A stretch of 64,000 bases of DNA from Mauremys mutica. Lineage: Eukaryota > Chordata > Testudines > Geoemydidae. The notes beneath the pieces are model-generated. The model did no database searches. It had not been told where the DNA came from and saw only the letters and a list, made by a program, of their open reading frames with translations. Shown here piece by piece: positions 25,801 through 40,800 of this stretch. Made by a program: the position numbers and the translations under genes. The stretch spans positions 6,971,501 through 7,035,500 of the forward strand of contig NC_059084.1 of the NCBI RefSeq assembly GCF_020497125.1. The letters run 5' to 3'. Numbering within the stretch: the first letter of the stretch is position 1; every line of letters begins with the position of its first letter.

Positions 25801-28800
25801 TCTGATACACATTAAACCTGAAAAACACCCTAGTGGCAGCTTCTCCCTTGCCTTAGGGCTGTTTTCTGCCACCTTGCCTGCCCAAAGCAGCCCTCCAGCG
25901 GCATCCTCCAGCAATACGTCTCCAACACGACCTCCACCTCCCTGCTTGGAGTCAGTGTAAGGGGCACGTGCAGGGAAACCAGAAGTTAGCTGGGGCTTTC
26001 CTACAGCTCAGCAATTCCCAGCTGCTGTATCAGCCCCGCAGGGTCACTGATGGCCACTCTAAGTTACACCCAAGGACCAGCCTGGTGCACAACCATACCA
26101 GGATCTGGGCTCAGTCAAAGATGTGGGGATGAGCTGAGGCAGACATCCTGGGGGAACGAGTTCCACTCCCTAGATGCTCCTGTATATACCAGTGAAAATG
26201 GAATAGTTTACTTCTTAGCTCAAATGATTGACACACACACACACACAGGATCATTGTCTACAGAACATAACTTAAGAAGCTGGGAAGTACCCAAGAACTA
26301 AGGGTTTATACAAATCTGGGCATGGGAAATGCACGGGAGATCCACAGAAACCTGCTTCAATGTGAATCTCTTGGCATTTGGGCAAAACCTCAGTAGCTGA
26401 GTATTTTTAAAGTTTTCATTTTTCACCACCATTGTTAGTCTTGGAGAACAATTTATTGGTCCAAGTAACACACCATCTGGCCTTCCCATAGCATTGCTAC
26501 CACCTGGGAAATGAAATAGCATCAGGAGACCAGCTCTCGCGTTATTTCAGTGCCATCAATGGCTCCAGGAAGCTTGAAAAAAGTCAATGAAATGTGTAAA
26601 CACACAAATATTAGACCCCAAGCCCGACCCTCTTTTCTACTGCCAAGAGTTTCTGCTTGAATTTAGCTGACTGATGTTCTCAAAGTTCTTAGCCTATTCT
26701 TAACCAGAAAGGAGATTTAGCTGTGACAGGGTAAGGAAAATACAGCCAGACAGCCGATAACAGCAGGTTGACTTAATTATTCATGTTAACAAGCATAAGG
26801 GAAGAGAGGAGGAGGAGGAGGAGGAGGAGGTGTGCCACTCTTATTCAACGTGAGTGATAGTGAGCTCATCTTTTGTTTAATGGCACCAACACAGGCCTCA
26901 CGGTGAATTTTTCTATGCTGTGTTGATGCTCACGATGCGAGATACAATGGCTTTGTTCTCTGCGCCTACAGCTCTTTACTTGCATTGCTACTATTGTTCT
27001 CAGTTGCTGCGATTCCAGGGTAAAGGCAGAACTCAGAACAGGAAATGAGGAGGTGGCAGACTCAGACACACAACAAGCGATGTATTTATTTATAGGACAT
27101 TTTAAACGTAACGCTCTGCCAGTAAAAATCGCCATCCATTTACACAAGAAGCCCCACGCGAGTGGAGTGCTCGTCTGTTACATTCACTGACTCTTGGGAT
27201 TCTCAGGGTCAGATTGCCACAAGCTCACGAAATGCTTGCACAAAATCCATGCCCAATTTGCACGTGCAGTTCCCATGACGGCACACACAGACGGTGGATT
27301 CTGCCAGTGTGTGTGTGCAATTGTGCATGGTGACTGCATGCACAAACTAGAACAACCGCCCATGCCATTGTGAACTTAGCCTCTGGGTTTTCAGAATTTC
27401 ATCCACATAATTGCACACGTAGGCCCCGAGATTGAATCGGGCGGCATGCATAGAACCTCTGTGAAATTGCCACTGGAGCTCCCTTTTCCTCCCAGCAACT
27501 CCCCAGGGAAAGAGTATGAAGGTCAGGTTCCCACTTGAAGAGTAGCCTTCGCGGGATTTCCTCCTTGTCTGGAGGAGTCTGTCAGGCTGCCAGAGGTGCC
27601 CTCGCACTCCAATTGCCTTGGCTCTGACTCCCCCAAAATCAAAAAAGAACAGTATTTTTTAAATGCTCAGTTTAGAAATGGTGGGGGGGGGGAGTGAAAG
27701 CAGAAGCGTAGACAATAAATTGCAGGTGTCTCAGAGACAACACTGGCACAAATGCACCCTAACAGCCCCATTATTTTCTACTGAGGAATTCTGCGTGTGT
27801 TTGGAGACCAGACCGTCAAGAGATATAGGACATACTCCTCTTTCAGAGTCTGTTAAATGAGGCTGGGGTGAACCAGTTCTGATAAAAACTCTCGCACGCC
27901 ACCACCCAAAACTCAAACTGAACCAGAGGTGATTTTTCTATGGGCTAGGATTTTTTAAGGGGCCCAAGGGTGCTTAACTCCTCCAGGATCCTTTAAACAC
28001 GCCAGTCTTAGAGTTCAGAAGATTTCTGATGACTTTCACTTCAGGTTCTCTCTCCTGCCTTCCCATGTCCTGGTCCAGATTGCTGTCAGGAGTGGAAGTA
28101 CTGAAATATTATGGCCAAGTATTTGGGTTCCACAGAACATGCCTGAGAAATGGAAGTGACCTTTATTTTCAGAGGGATTTAAAAGGAAGCCAAAAGACCC
28201 TCACTCAAGGGTTAAAGCTTGGCATCCAATTTCTCAGCCAGGAAACCATTATTTTAATTCAGAAATATTTGGGGGGGCATTTTCTGAGTTTGAAAAGAGT
28301 CTGAAATTGTATCCAGTACAGAGTGTGATAACAAGACAGATGGACAGACCTGGAAAATAATCCAGTAACTGCTGGTGAGGATGTTTACTTGGTGATCCCA
28401 GGAAGCACTGCCATTCCACCCCAAGATTTCTGCATACCAACCCAGATTAGAAATGTTTTCCCTTATTAAATTTAAAGAGGATGGTTAAGCAAACAGATTT
28501 CTGAGGAGCCAAGTGCCTCATTAAGAAGTGTCATGCTAGGAACGGCTGTAATCCAATAAAAATCAACTCTGCTGCAAATGTCAACTCAGCCATTGTCCTA
28601 CTGCATATTACTCAGGTTTTCTTCTGATCACTTTCATCTTTAACCCTAAAACCTTTACAACCACTGAGGACAAGGCTAGATGCTGCTCCTGTAAAAAGAA
28701 AATGTTAAGTTCCTGACACCTACTGAGTTAAACCTGGATTCTGCTCCCATTGAAATCAATTGCATAATTCCCATTGACTTCAGCAGGGCAAGTTCGGGTC

Positions 28801-31800
28801 CTTAATACATAGCAATGAAGGTTCCTTCTACTTTTCAATGATTATAGGTCAATATGCAGTCCTGGAGCCAGATGGTGTGACTCAATTAAGTTCGGTGGAG
28901 GTGCATCAGTTAATAATGCATTTTCTGACTCAACTCATTCTCCCGATAACACTGTGCTTTCTCTTACGATTGGAAAATGATCTTACCATAATTTTTTACA
29001 GTGGGGCAATATTACTTCTGAATATACATGGATACAGTATATAAAATGCGTGCCTAATATGCCATTCTAAATTCAGACATAAATATAAATTATTCTGGGT
29101 TCTAGAAAGTAGCTGAGTCTTGGTATTTTCTTAGGGATGCACTGATTTATTGATGCATTCTACACTGTGTACATACAGTATAAAACACTAAACTTTAAAC
29201 AGCCCTTTTAAAATCTTTTGATCTTTTAAATCTTTAAAATCCTTTGGCATTAGCAATAAGGTGATAATCCAGGTAATCTCATTGCCAAAATTAATTGTTT
29301 TCTTGTTTAAAAACTTCTCAGGGCTGACAATGCCATTGGTATAGGAACAGTCCTACTCCTAAAGTCAATGGGAGAACAGACCTAGAGTAACTGAACTATT
29401 TCATTAGGGTGCTTGAGAATCTCTTTGCCAAACCAAGAGAGGCAGCCTTTATGGGAGAACAGAAACATTTCTTAATAATATAGTAACAGAAGCTAAAAAT
29501 CTCTTGTGAATACACTGCCATAAGCCAAGCACATCTGTTCATAGTGACAGCCAGAAGAGCCTTTTTACCCACAGAGGCCCAAGTTTAGGAAAACATCCTT
29601 ATTCAGAAAAGAATTTAAGTATGTGCTTAACTTTAAGCACATGCTTACATCCATTGAAGACAGTACGCACATGCTTGTATTGCATTGACTGCAACGGTTT
29701 TTATGTGCTTTCTTGAATAAGGGCCAGAGGAAATGAAGTTAGAATAACAATGCTGCATTGCTAAAACTCTGTTTTCAAATTCAACAATTTCTTCCCCTGC
29801 TTTTATTGCATTGACTATAAAAAGACTTTCTAGATGGATCACTGACCTTAAAAAGATGCTGTAAATGTCAACAGGTCAAAAATTTGCACCACGCTTACAA
29901 ACAGGTTTTCAAGACCTGGGAACACATGTCTAATCTGAACATACAGTTTGGTTGTTGTGTGTGCTAATCATGAATTTGCATGCTTCAGCTAAATGCTTAA
30001 AATGTGCGTCACTTTGCGCATACATCAAATTCTCAAGTACCCTGTTTGCACGTGGCTATCAGGTGTGTGTGCGTTCAAATGGGCATGTGCAAATATGGAT
30101 AACAGAACATGCAAATGAGGCATGTTTCTGTTGCCCAGGCCTTCTTTGTATTGAAAATCAGGGCTGGATCCTAGGAGTTGCCAACCATCCCCACTGAAAT
30201 CAAGGATAAAACACTCATTGGCTGCAGTGGGAGCAGAGTTAAGCCAAAAGTGAGTGCATCAGAAAACCTCCCCCTACTTGTTGTGCACCTTCTGGTTTTA
30301 TCGAAGACGACTGCAACAGAGATGGATTCTCAAGTGGAGAATGCCAGCACAGATGGGAAGCAGCCAAGAGCACAGTTTTGCTCCATGCCTGACAATGCTT
30401 GAGACCTAACACACTGTAAGACCTACGGCAGACCTCTCTCTTTCCCATAGTGCCCCTTGGCAGATTTCCTATAAGCAACTATTACATTCAATGAAAAAAA
30501 AATCTATCTGTGAAGGCTGTGACATCCATGCTGATGCAACTAATGATGTCACCATGTCAAGTGTGACCACAACCCAGGAATTAATGAAAGACACCAGTCT
30601 ACACAACTGAGGAAAAAAAAGCAGCAGTAGAAAAAAATAACAGGACTCTGCACTCAGACCACAAATAAAGCCCTAATAACGGTATTTGAATAAACCTGGA
30701 AAGCTTGTTAATTGAATTTATGTTCTACACAGGCTCTCTGAATGCGTCAAGGAGCTAGTTATGCACCCAAAGTACCCTGAGATCTGGTCTGCTAATGGTA
30801 TTTCCTTATCCGGGACATCCAAGACCACGCACATACATGGCGCCCTGAGGCAATTAGAAACAAACCAGTGAAATATGTCAACACACACAAACACCTGAAA
30901 TACAAACATTAGACCCAGTGCACAACCCTGGATCATAATTACATGGGGGAAAAAAACAATTCTGGGAGATGAGAACAGCAGTTGGTTTCAAGCATGCAAG
31001 GGGAGTACAGCACCTAGCAGAATGGAGAACTGGTCCAGGACTAGGGCTCCTAGGTGCTAGGACTATACAAATAATATTCTAAATGTCATCAAGTTACAAA
31101 GAGATTTGAAATAACCATTGAGCAGTACCTTGGGAATATAAATGTAAGCAGACTAAGGATTTAAGTTCTATTACTTACTCTTTCTCCTGGTGGCCCATTT
31201 GGGCCGGGCGGGCCATCGGGTCCTGTTAAACCCTGGGAGGGAAAGAAAGGCAGGGATCAGAGCAGAGAAGAAGACATAGCTAGAGCCTGTTGGAAACCCC
31301 AACCAATATCCCTGTTACAGAAGAGCTAAGGGAGTTGGGTGCCCAAATCCCATGAAATCCTGACAACCATCCTCTTCATGAGAAACCAGGGACGGAAAGT
31401 ATGTGGGTCTCTTCTGCTCATTCAGCACATCTGGTGAAACATCCAAGTCAGTTACTGTTTAACCACAGCTAAAATTTGGGCCGAATTTCCAAAGCTAGGG
31501 CTAATGGGTGCTCATGCAGCCCAGGGTGTGCTCCTACAGTGGCCACAGAACCCCAGAGTTGTGCATGCAATTATCTGATTTGCATATGTAAATACCAGTT
31601 TTTGCATACAGTGGGTGTATATATATTTCGGCTGAGGCACTTGTTGCACCTACTTTTGAACATTCTTGGCCCTTGAAGGTTTTGTCTTACTTTCATGATT
31701 AGATCCCTAATCGGATATTAAAAATAAATGTCTTCATTTAATTTGCCTCTAAAGTAAATGATCAAAACACATATGGTTGTTAAAAAAGTGTTATTCCATC

Positions 31801-34800
31801 AGCTATTCATTTTAAAATAGTTACAGCACTGATCATTTTAACTGAGATTTGGGGCGGACTGTTTAAAAACACGTCATGGATGTTAAGGAAAAAAAAATCA
31901 ATAGCCATATGTTTCTGCTTCTTGAAACCTGTGAGGTCCCACAGTCTGGGACTCAGATTCAATGCTTAGCTTTGTTTCAGAACAGTGTTATAAGGCCTGA
32001 TCCTGCAAAGACTCCAGAGGAACTGCTCACATGAATGAAGTTATTCAGGTGTGTAAGTCTGGGCAGGATCGGGCCAGCGAGCAATTAAAATTCCCTTTTT
32101 AGGATCACAATAAATTAGACAGCGCAACAGCAATACCATACCTTTATACACAAACGTCTTTCATGTGCTGCAGTATCATGAAGGGCCTTCAATACTCACT
32201 CTAAGCGGTACCCTACACTTTGAGTGACCTATTTCTTGGAGTAAACTGCTGTTAATGGGCAGGTGTGACTCAGTAGGACTCAAAATACTTACTGTGTCCC
32301 TATAAAAGGTACTAAAGAAAAGGAAAGTTTTAAGGTTAGAGTCAAATATAGGCCATGGTTCAACATCTTAGAGGGAGGAAGTAAGACACTGCAAGACAGA
32401 GGAGGCAGTAGAAATACAACATCAGGTCACAGATTGGGTCCACCATGGGGAATGGAAGGGAGAGCATGCCGGAGTCATGGAGTGACTGAGCTTGGGACAA
32501 AGTAGGATGGAGTGGCGTGAGTCCACAGAGATGTCAGGAAACCAGGAAGGCAAACATGAATTGGGTTTTGGAGACGGACCCAGGATTAAGTGATGAAGGA
32601 TGGGCTGCTATTAGTCACAATTCCTAGGCCAAGAGTGACTTGGCTGTAGCACTGGACTCTCTGAAGTATCAAGAATGGGAATTTAAGATCATAAAAGAGA
32701 ACTGTCATGGACAAGGAGGAAAGTGATCAACATGTGAATAAGGGATTTCCGCAAAGTCAGGGTTTGTGTAAGGACCAATCCTGGGAGAATTCCAGAGAGG
32801 GTGACAGACACATACAGAAACAGAAGAGGTGGTGTGAAGAAGGCAGTTTGGTTTAAGGCTGAATCCAGGTTTTCGGGCCTTGGAAGGAAAGTTAAGCAGA
32901 GTGACAGTGAAATCAGAGAGATGAGATCACACGGGGTTTTGGTTGGTTTGGTTTTTTACCTAGGAGAAGAACTTGAGTCTTTGAAATGTTCAGTACTAAG
33001 AAATCACAGTGTAGTGAGGATCTGATTGAGCCAGAGAGCAACGGGAGACAGAGGGCTCAGGCAGATGTCAACAGATATAGAGTGGGGGGCCATCCCCCTT
33101 GAAGCAACGTTCAAGCCAGCAACAAAACAACTCAGAGGAAGGAGACAAATGGAAAATGGGAAGAGGCATGCGCTCCATAATGGAGGACAACAAGTGTTAA
33201 ACATTTAGCTTATCAAATATACAGGATAGTTAGGAAAACCATAAAAGGAGACTGATGAAGACACTGGGCTAGATTCTCAGCGGGTATAAACAGTCATAGC
33301 TCTATGAAAATCAGTGAAGCTATGACAATTTATATGAGCTGAGGGACTATCCCACTGCCTTTTCTCAAAGCATTGGAAATTGTCCAGAGGAAAGATGGCT
33401 AGTATAACAAGCCATCAGATCAGATATAGTGAGAGCGAGATGTGCTCAGAAGCAGAAGCAGGTGATTAACCATCCAGAAGGGCAAACCTCATTAGTATGT
33501 AAGGGTCAAAGACCAGAATGAAAGAGGTTCTACAGATTGTGTAGGAGGTGAGAGAAGACAACCTTCAGAACCTTGCTGGGGAAAGGGAATGGACAGTAAT
33601 TACAGAAGCAACTGGATAGATAAAGGGACACTGCCAGGGAGTTTAGAGCCAAATTTAGGTTCTCTTTTAAAAAATTACTAATAGTAACAAGACATGTTTT
33701 TATAGGCCACTTTTAAAAAAAATCAATTAACTTTATGTTTAAAGATTTCCTCGTAGTGTTTGCCACCCGAGCACCATAGCATTGCACATGTTCAGATAAT
33801 CTAGTTTTGTTTTCCTTGTTTATGTAGTTTTTACCATCAGAATTTCACACAGCTGGGAGAATGAAAACAGACATGATGTATTTTGAGTCAGTTTCACTTC
33901 CAGGTTCTCGTAGTACAATGCTACAGCATTTGGCTCAAGAGCTGTAGAGCTGTATGTAGGGTGATCAGATGTCCCGATTTTAAGGGACAGTCCTGATAAT
34001 TGGGGCATTTTCTTATATAGGCTCCTATTACCCCCCACCCCCATCCCAATTTTTCACACTTGCTATCTGGTCACCCTAGCTGTGCATAATCTAGTTAGAT
34101 GCTTGGTGGCAGGCAGTCGTCGTATGCTAGGCTCGGAGACCCGCAATTCTCTGAATGCAGCCGCTGTGCTCTCATCAGGAAGGTAGATATGTGCCGATTT
34201 TAGGGCAGGACAATGCACGATGAGCTACAGGACAGCAAAGAATAATGCCGTGCTGCAAAGTCCACAGCAGACTGACCAGTTACGGTTTCAGTGCTCTACC
34301 ATTGCATTCAAACCACTAGATCTCATATTAGTAATTGGCTTTTGGTAGCACAGTTACCACCAGATCACAGCCTTGCCTCATTTGCACTTAAAGCCAGCTG
34401 CACACGGACGCTAACGAAGCACATGTATTAAGCCTTGAAGAGTCACTGAATCCAAAAATATGAATTGGTTTACAACATTCTTGTATTTTGGGGGTTGGAC
34501 TAGATGACCTCCTGAGGTCCCTTTCAACCCTGAGATTCTATGATTCTATGAAAGGACTTAACTGACCAAACGTTATCAGTCTGATGTTTTGTTTCCTCAA
34601 TCCTGAATCAGAAATGTGTCTATTTTTGTACTTGATTATACAGCAGCCATATCAGTGTTTCAGTAATTGGGCATCCCAAGATGGAAAGGACCGAAGACAT
34701 CTGGCACCCTGAAGAGTTTTATTCCGAACCTACTGGGAACTTAGAATCCACTTGCAACGGAACCTGAAGAAAATCTGAACTCCTGTAGGTTTGGTTACTC

Positions 34801-37800
34801 TTGGCTCACGCCATTGATGCGTCAGGTGGGTACAAACGGCCCAAATAAAAGGAAGATTTTGAGGCTTGCACAATAAACACCTGATGATGTAAATGTTCTC
34901 CACGCCTCAAATCACCTGCAACTACAACAGCCAGAGGCTGTTCTGGGCCACTGGGAGTAACCATGAAGAGAGACAGTGCTGATTGTACCATCAAAACAAG
35001 TCACTGACAGCTAGTGCCTAGGATAGACCACTGATGCGCTAATTTTTGACTACGTGCTGATCAAAACATGTTGCAAAACCGAACAACAACTAAAATTTGC
35101 TGTTTGCATTGATCTCGCATAAGGTTTCCCTTGGTGCGTAAGACACAGATTCAGTTCAGCACCCACATCTGCTGCCCGGGAGAGTTAGTGCAAATGGACA
35201 AGCTGCTTTGGGCTCATGCCAATGTAAAATATTTGATCAATCCAAGAGAAGAAGCTGAAATACTCACATCCACTCCAGGAAGGCCAGGTAACCCTGCTTC
35301 ACCTGCCTTTCCAGGCTTCCCTGGTGCACCTTTCGGCCCCTAAACCAGATGAATAGACAGCCACTGTTAATATAATAATTACAGAAGCATGCTATAACTT
35401 GATACAAGATAGAAGATGATCAGCTCATTTCTTAACATGCTAAATTTATATCCTGCAATGCAGGAAAATGTCTTCAAAATAAATTGTTTTGATAATTAAT
35501 CTACAAGTATGTAAATCTCTAGACACTTATGTGCTTTGGTTCATTTTTCTATAAACCTGGTAATTGCTTGGCACAGCTTTCTTCTCGTGCAGTTCCATGT
35601 ACGTGTACTGATCCCCATTGCAGCCCTGAGCACAAGGGGGCGTCAGGGTGTGGTTGGGGGTGTTGCAGCTGGCACAATTCTGAGGAGACCTAGGACCACT
35701 CTAAGATGCCTAGGGAGCTAAAGAGGACCCTGGATGATCTCAGGAATGGGGAGCCACAAAGGTGACATAATGCTAGCACTATTCAGTTTTACGGAGCCAG
35801 AGTGGAGGACTGAGTCCCGCATGTTTTGCCACCTAGTCCGTCACAATATTTCATTTTATCTCTGAAGCTGCTTACTCACCATTTTTATTTGCACATTTTT
35901 TCACTATGGGCCAAATTTCCAAGCTTGATTTTACTGTCCACGTTTGCAGGTAATACTCAAAGCAGTTGCAGGAGTGGCCTATACTCATTTTCAATGTGCA
36001 AAAGCTGCATTTGTGTGTGCAAGCCAAGCAACCGGAAGGATGCCCAAATGACGGTTTGGACACCCAGAAACAAGTGTGCAAACTGGAGACCAGAGCTGTG
36101 AGTGCTGCATAACCATATGAAAACTCTGCATTTACATAGTGCTCTCTCTCATATTGAAAGAACTGTAAAAACAATGTCTGCAAAGAGAGTTCAATGACAA
36201 TACAAGCCCTTTAGCTCCACTATTCTGATGCTTTATCCCAGATCCTCTGCTCTCCTAACTATGAAACAGGAAAGCATGTTTCTTCTTAAGGTCAGTGCTG
36301 ACTCCATGCTGCCGGTTGTTCTCAGTTTGCATGCCAAACATGCAAATAGGAGTTCTGCTGCGGACTGAGAGGAGAAAGTGCAGTTTGTGACCCTTGCTGC
36401 TGAAAAATTAGGGATTCACATACATTATTCCTCGTAGCAGATTTACAAGCGAGAGAGTAAATTAGTTGTTGATCAGTAAATACTTACTGGTGGGCCAGGT
36501 AAACCAGGTGGGCCAGGTTCTCCCTAAAGGAATGAAAAAAGACAATGAAACTGAAATCTCTCCCTGTCACAGTCTCTTTGCAGCAACCACATACACACTC
36601 ATTAGAGGTACATTTCTCTCCCCAGGCACTCTTGGAGAATTGCCATGACTTGGGATGACCTACACGTTAAAGGGTCTGCCCATGACTCATTATACGCTGT
36701 CATTGATCCTGTCTTCCTCTGAAACATGAAGCTCCCTGATCCAATCTTCCACATCTCTGAGGGCTGCCAATTTTGGTTTGACATATTCCTGGAAGTTTCC
36801 TCACATGACATAATCTTTAATTAAAGATTAAGGGACGGTGTCCCTAGCCTCTGTTTGCCAGAAGTTGGGAATGGGCGACGAGATGGATCACTTGATGATC
36901 ACCTGTTCTGTTCATTCCCTCTGGGGCACCTGGCATTGGCCACTGTCGGAAGACAGGATACTGGGCTAGATGGACCTTTGGTCTGACTCAGTGTGGCCGC
37001 TCTTATGTTCTTAAAGATTAATCTTTAATTCCTGGAGACTCCAGGACAATCCTGGAGGATTGGCAATTCTATCTAGCAAAACCCACGTGTTATTCACCGC
37101 CACCTCTGGAGAGAGAGGTGATTCAGTTAACAGTTTTCATTCATGATAAAGAGTTTTCAAGTACATAGAAGGTTGTTACAAAGAGGAGGGAGGTAAATAG
37201 TTTTCATTAACCTCTGAGGATAGGACAAGAAGCAATGGGCTTAAATTGCAGCAAGAGCGGCTTAGGCTGGACATTAGGAAAAACTTCCTAACTGTCAGGG
37301 TGGTTAAGCACTGGAATAAATTGCCTAGGGAGGTTGTGGAATCTCCATCATTGGAAGTTTTTAAGAGCAGGGTAGAAAAACACCTGTCAGGGATGGTCTA
37401 GATAATACTTAGTCCTGCCATGAGTGCAGGGCACTGCACTTGATGACTTCGAGGTCCCTTCCAGTCCCATGATTCTGAATGCTGCTCAAACAGCATAATT
37501 TATCCCAGACCCTTCCAGGAATAATTTACACTCTGGGAGTCCAAAGTAAGTAAGTTAGTTCCAGGGCAAAGAGATGGCTGGGGAGGGGGCCTATGGCTGG
37601 AATGGAGCAGGCATTAAATAAATAATAAACCCACATTGCCTTTTAAATTTATTTTTTGGTAAGTTACACTTGACGGGGGGAGGTGAGAGCTGCAATTTTC
37701 CTTAGGAGGAGCTGTGGAGGCACAGGAGTGGCTACTGAGTAGGGTGAGCGGTGGCCATCTTTACAGGGGAAGTTGTGAAGACAGTAACCAAGGTGGAAGA

Positions 37801-40800
37801 ATTTGAGAACTGACTCTATGTTTACTGTGTCTGCAACCATAAAGTTCCTTTGCAAATCTCTAGGCTTGGACCGGCTGCCCTGAGTCAGTCAGAGTGCAGG
37901 GATTTGCATGTTGTGCGGCTGTTGAGAGAACACACAGCTCGGAGGGTCAGTAGATAGAGGGAATCTTTGTGCTCTGACTTGCGGAGGCCATTCCATTGCA
38001 GTCCTTTGCTCAGAAATATGCCACAGATAGGTGCCCTTAACTGAGCTGGGGAAGAGCTTTTATAATGAAAATGAGGGGGAAAGTTATGCTGGGATGGCAG
38101 GTTTTGAATAACAGAATGAACAGCAATGTTTTATATCCTCCTCTAGATTATCACCATCACCCTGCCCCCTTCCCTACAGGCCTCTGTGATACTGATACGT
38201 GGCAGCAAGGTCACAGCATTAGAGAAAGCCACTCAGGAACAGTTCTCCTGTCTTATGACCTGATCACACGTTGGGATCTGCTATCGTGAACCCCTGTGGG
38301 GTCCCCATTTGATTTCAGGGGGATTTTGCCTTAGCACTGGGGTCTGTGCTAGCAGAACCCATTCAGAATCAGAACTTTGATCAGCGTTTATATCTCTGGT
38401 GGTAAATCACTATCATCCTTCTTAGTGAATTAGAATCGGTGGCTGTCAGTAGTGGAATAGTTCTCCCCTGTTTTACATGAGATGGAAGTAAGTTTACTTC
38501 GTCTCAGCCACCCTGTATTAAAGTCAGACCAGAGGAGAAATGTCTGTTAGAGAACTGACAATGGCTTTGTAACAATTGCATGCTGGAAATAATTCAGAGC
38601 AACAACTCTTAGGTGACTGGTTTAATCACAACACACCCTTTGTATTCTTGGGAGCTAAGCAATTACCTCGTTACAGATCATGGAACATGCAGTGTTCTAA
38701 AGAAGATAATTAGAGGAGGCTTCAATGGGATTGAAAGTGAGAGGCAGAAGCGAAGCAAGGAGCTTTTGGAAAGGGTGCCAATAGCACAGGGTTCATTTAA
38801 GCTTTATCCAGAGTTGGCCTGAATAATTTAGTTGTGTGTTATGTTCTGTTCATTGTTTGAGGCCTATAGTCAGCCGTTGCTGCACACTTCTGCAGTGTAC
38901 ATCTGACCGCAAATGCTCTTTAGTAATTCTACACACTCATTTCTCTAAAGCCATCTATGAACTGAACGTGGCCAGAATGGTTTTAGAAAATAACAAGGGA
39001 AAAAAAAAAACCATGAGGAAATCATAGTATCTTAAAATGCTCAAGAAAAGTTCAGAGCATGCCTTTGAAAATGATCTCACTCGTATAAAATAATAAGTTA
39101 TTTCTTTACAGTATTAGAATTTACACAGCTGCTCTTTCATTAAAGAAAAACCAGCCTAGATTTCTGACACAACTTCAATAGGTTCCTCTATATTCAGAGC
39201 TATAAAAAGGCACAGCCATGTGGGATTGCACACCTCACAACATCTTCTAAGAGAACCCTGGCAAATGGTGGTCCTTAAATTATGCTGGTGCACTCAATGG
39301 TAACCACCGAAATATTGACCCTGATGATCTGAGTCAATGGGATTCCTTGCAGACTCAATGGGTGGAGTGATACGAGGCTCTGACCCTGAATGACTGATGA
39401 GCATTTCTCATTTATTAATACATGACAGCATGTTTTCCTTCTTTTTGCTCCTGCTGCATCCTTCTATCATTCAGCCTATGTTAAGAACAGCCTATGAGAG
39501 AAATCCTGCCTTCCTTACATGGTCAAAACTCTCACCAACCTCCCTCTGCAAGCCATGAGCTAGGTCTGCAGGGTTTGGCTCCCCTGAGATTTAACTCAGT
39601 CTAATATTATGATCTATCAAGACTAGCTTCAGCTGATTAATTACTCATTATTATTACCTGGCCTCATCCTGCAAGGTGCCAAGTGCTGTCCAAGTCCATT
39701 TCCTTCAACAAGTCCCTAAAAATGTGCAAGCGGTGCTCAGAGCTTTGCAGGATCAGGCCCACGTTGGACAACGAGAGCCAAGTTTTCATGAATGGCCATT
39801 AGTTAGGGATGTCTCCGTTTCTGGGTCTCCCACCTGAGACACACGAAGCCCGATGCCTCAGAAGTGCTGACCATCTGCAGCTCCCGCTGACTTTGGCTGG
39901 AGTTGGGAGCACTCGGGCCAGTGGCGTCTCAGAGTGGGGCCCAGAACAGAGGCTCCTAGAATTACAGGGCACGTTTGAAAGCGTGGCCTTGGGTTCCTTG
40001 AAGGGAAACCCAGTCCCTGTAGGGTGAGGAACAGCATTTTATTTCTTTTCGTTTTAGAACAGCCGACACATCTTCAAAAACATCTATCTAAGCAGACTGC
40101 CACATTCTGACGACACTGATTTGCCTGCATTGTGACATGAGGTGGACAAATTGGAGAGCATCCAAAAAGAGCAACAAAAATGACAAGACCTTAGAAAACA
40201 AGGGTTTAAAAAAATTGGGCATGTTTAGTCTAGAGAAAAGAAGACTGGGTGGGGGGGGAATTGGAGTGATGGGGGGAGAACGGGACCTGATAGCCACCTT
40301 TAAAACAGCCTTTTACATATTTGAAGAAGGTTATCAGTTGTTCTCAAGGTCAGCCCATGGAAAGATAAGAAATAATTGGCTTAATCTGCAGCAAGGAAGA
40401 TTTAGGTTAGATATTAGAGAAAACTTTCTAATTATATAATGAGTTAAACACTGGAACAGGTCATCTAGGGAAGCTGGAGGTTTTTAAGAACAGGTTGGAA
40501 ACGTATCTGTCAGGGATGGAGTAGTTCTACTGAATTCATGCTTCAGTGTGGGGGGCCCGACCTAGATGACCTCCTGATGTCCCTTCCAACCCTATATTTC
40601 TGTGACTCTGTGGTATCTTTGGATTATTAAAATCAAAGGACGCTAACTTCTGTTTATGCGGGAAATTGTTTAGTGGGAACGGCACAGTATTTGGAACATA
40701 GGATCATACCGGTCATCCATCGAGCCCAGTATCCGCTCTCTGACAGCAGCCAGTAACACCTGCTTCAGAGGAAGATGAAAGAAACCCAGCGGAACGCAGT

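Larger units (their letters stand above)
23362..31178 (-). other. COL9A3: COL9A3 intron 5 (7.8 kb)
   Basis: The longest intron in the window. It holds (CA)n at 26,231-26,247, (AGG)n at 26,808-26,830, the inverted repeat at 25,165-25,191 and copies of the diffuse CCCATTGA repeat (28.74-28.81, 29.59-29.73 kb). No exon was found on either strand. Confidence 0.55.
31233..35267 (-). other. COL9A3: COL9A3 intron 4 (4.0 kb)
   Basis: It contains the MITE at 33,957-34,078 and a CR1 3' end at 34,488-34,552. Nothing else is recognised; 32.3-33.6 kb is purine-rich and unique as far as I can see. Confidence 0.5.
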
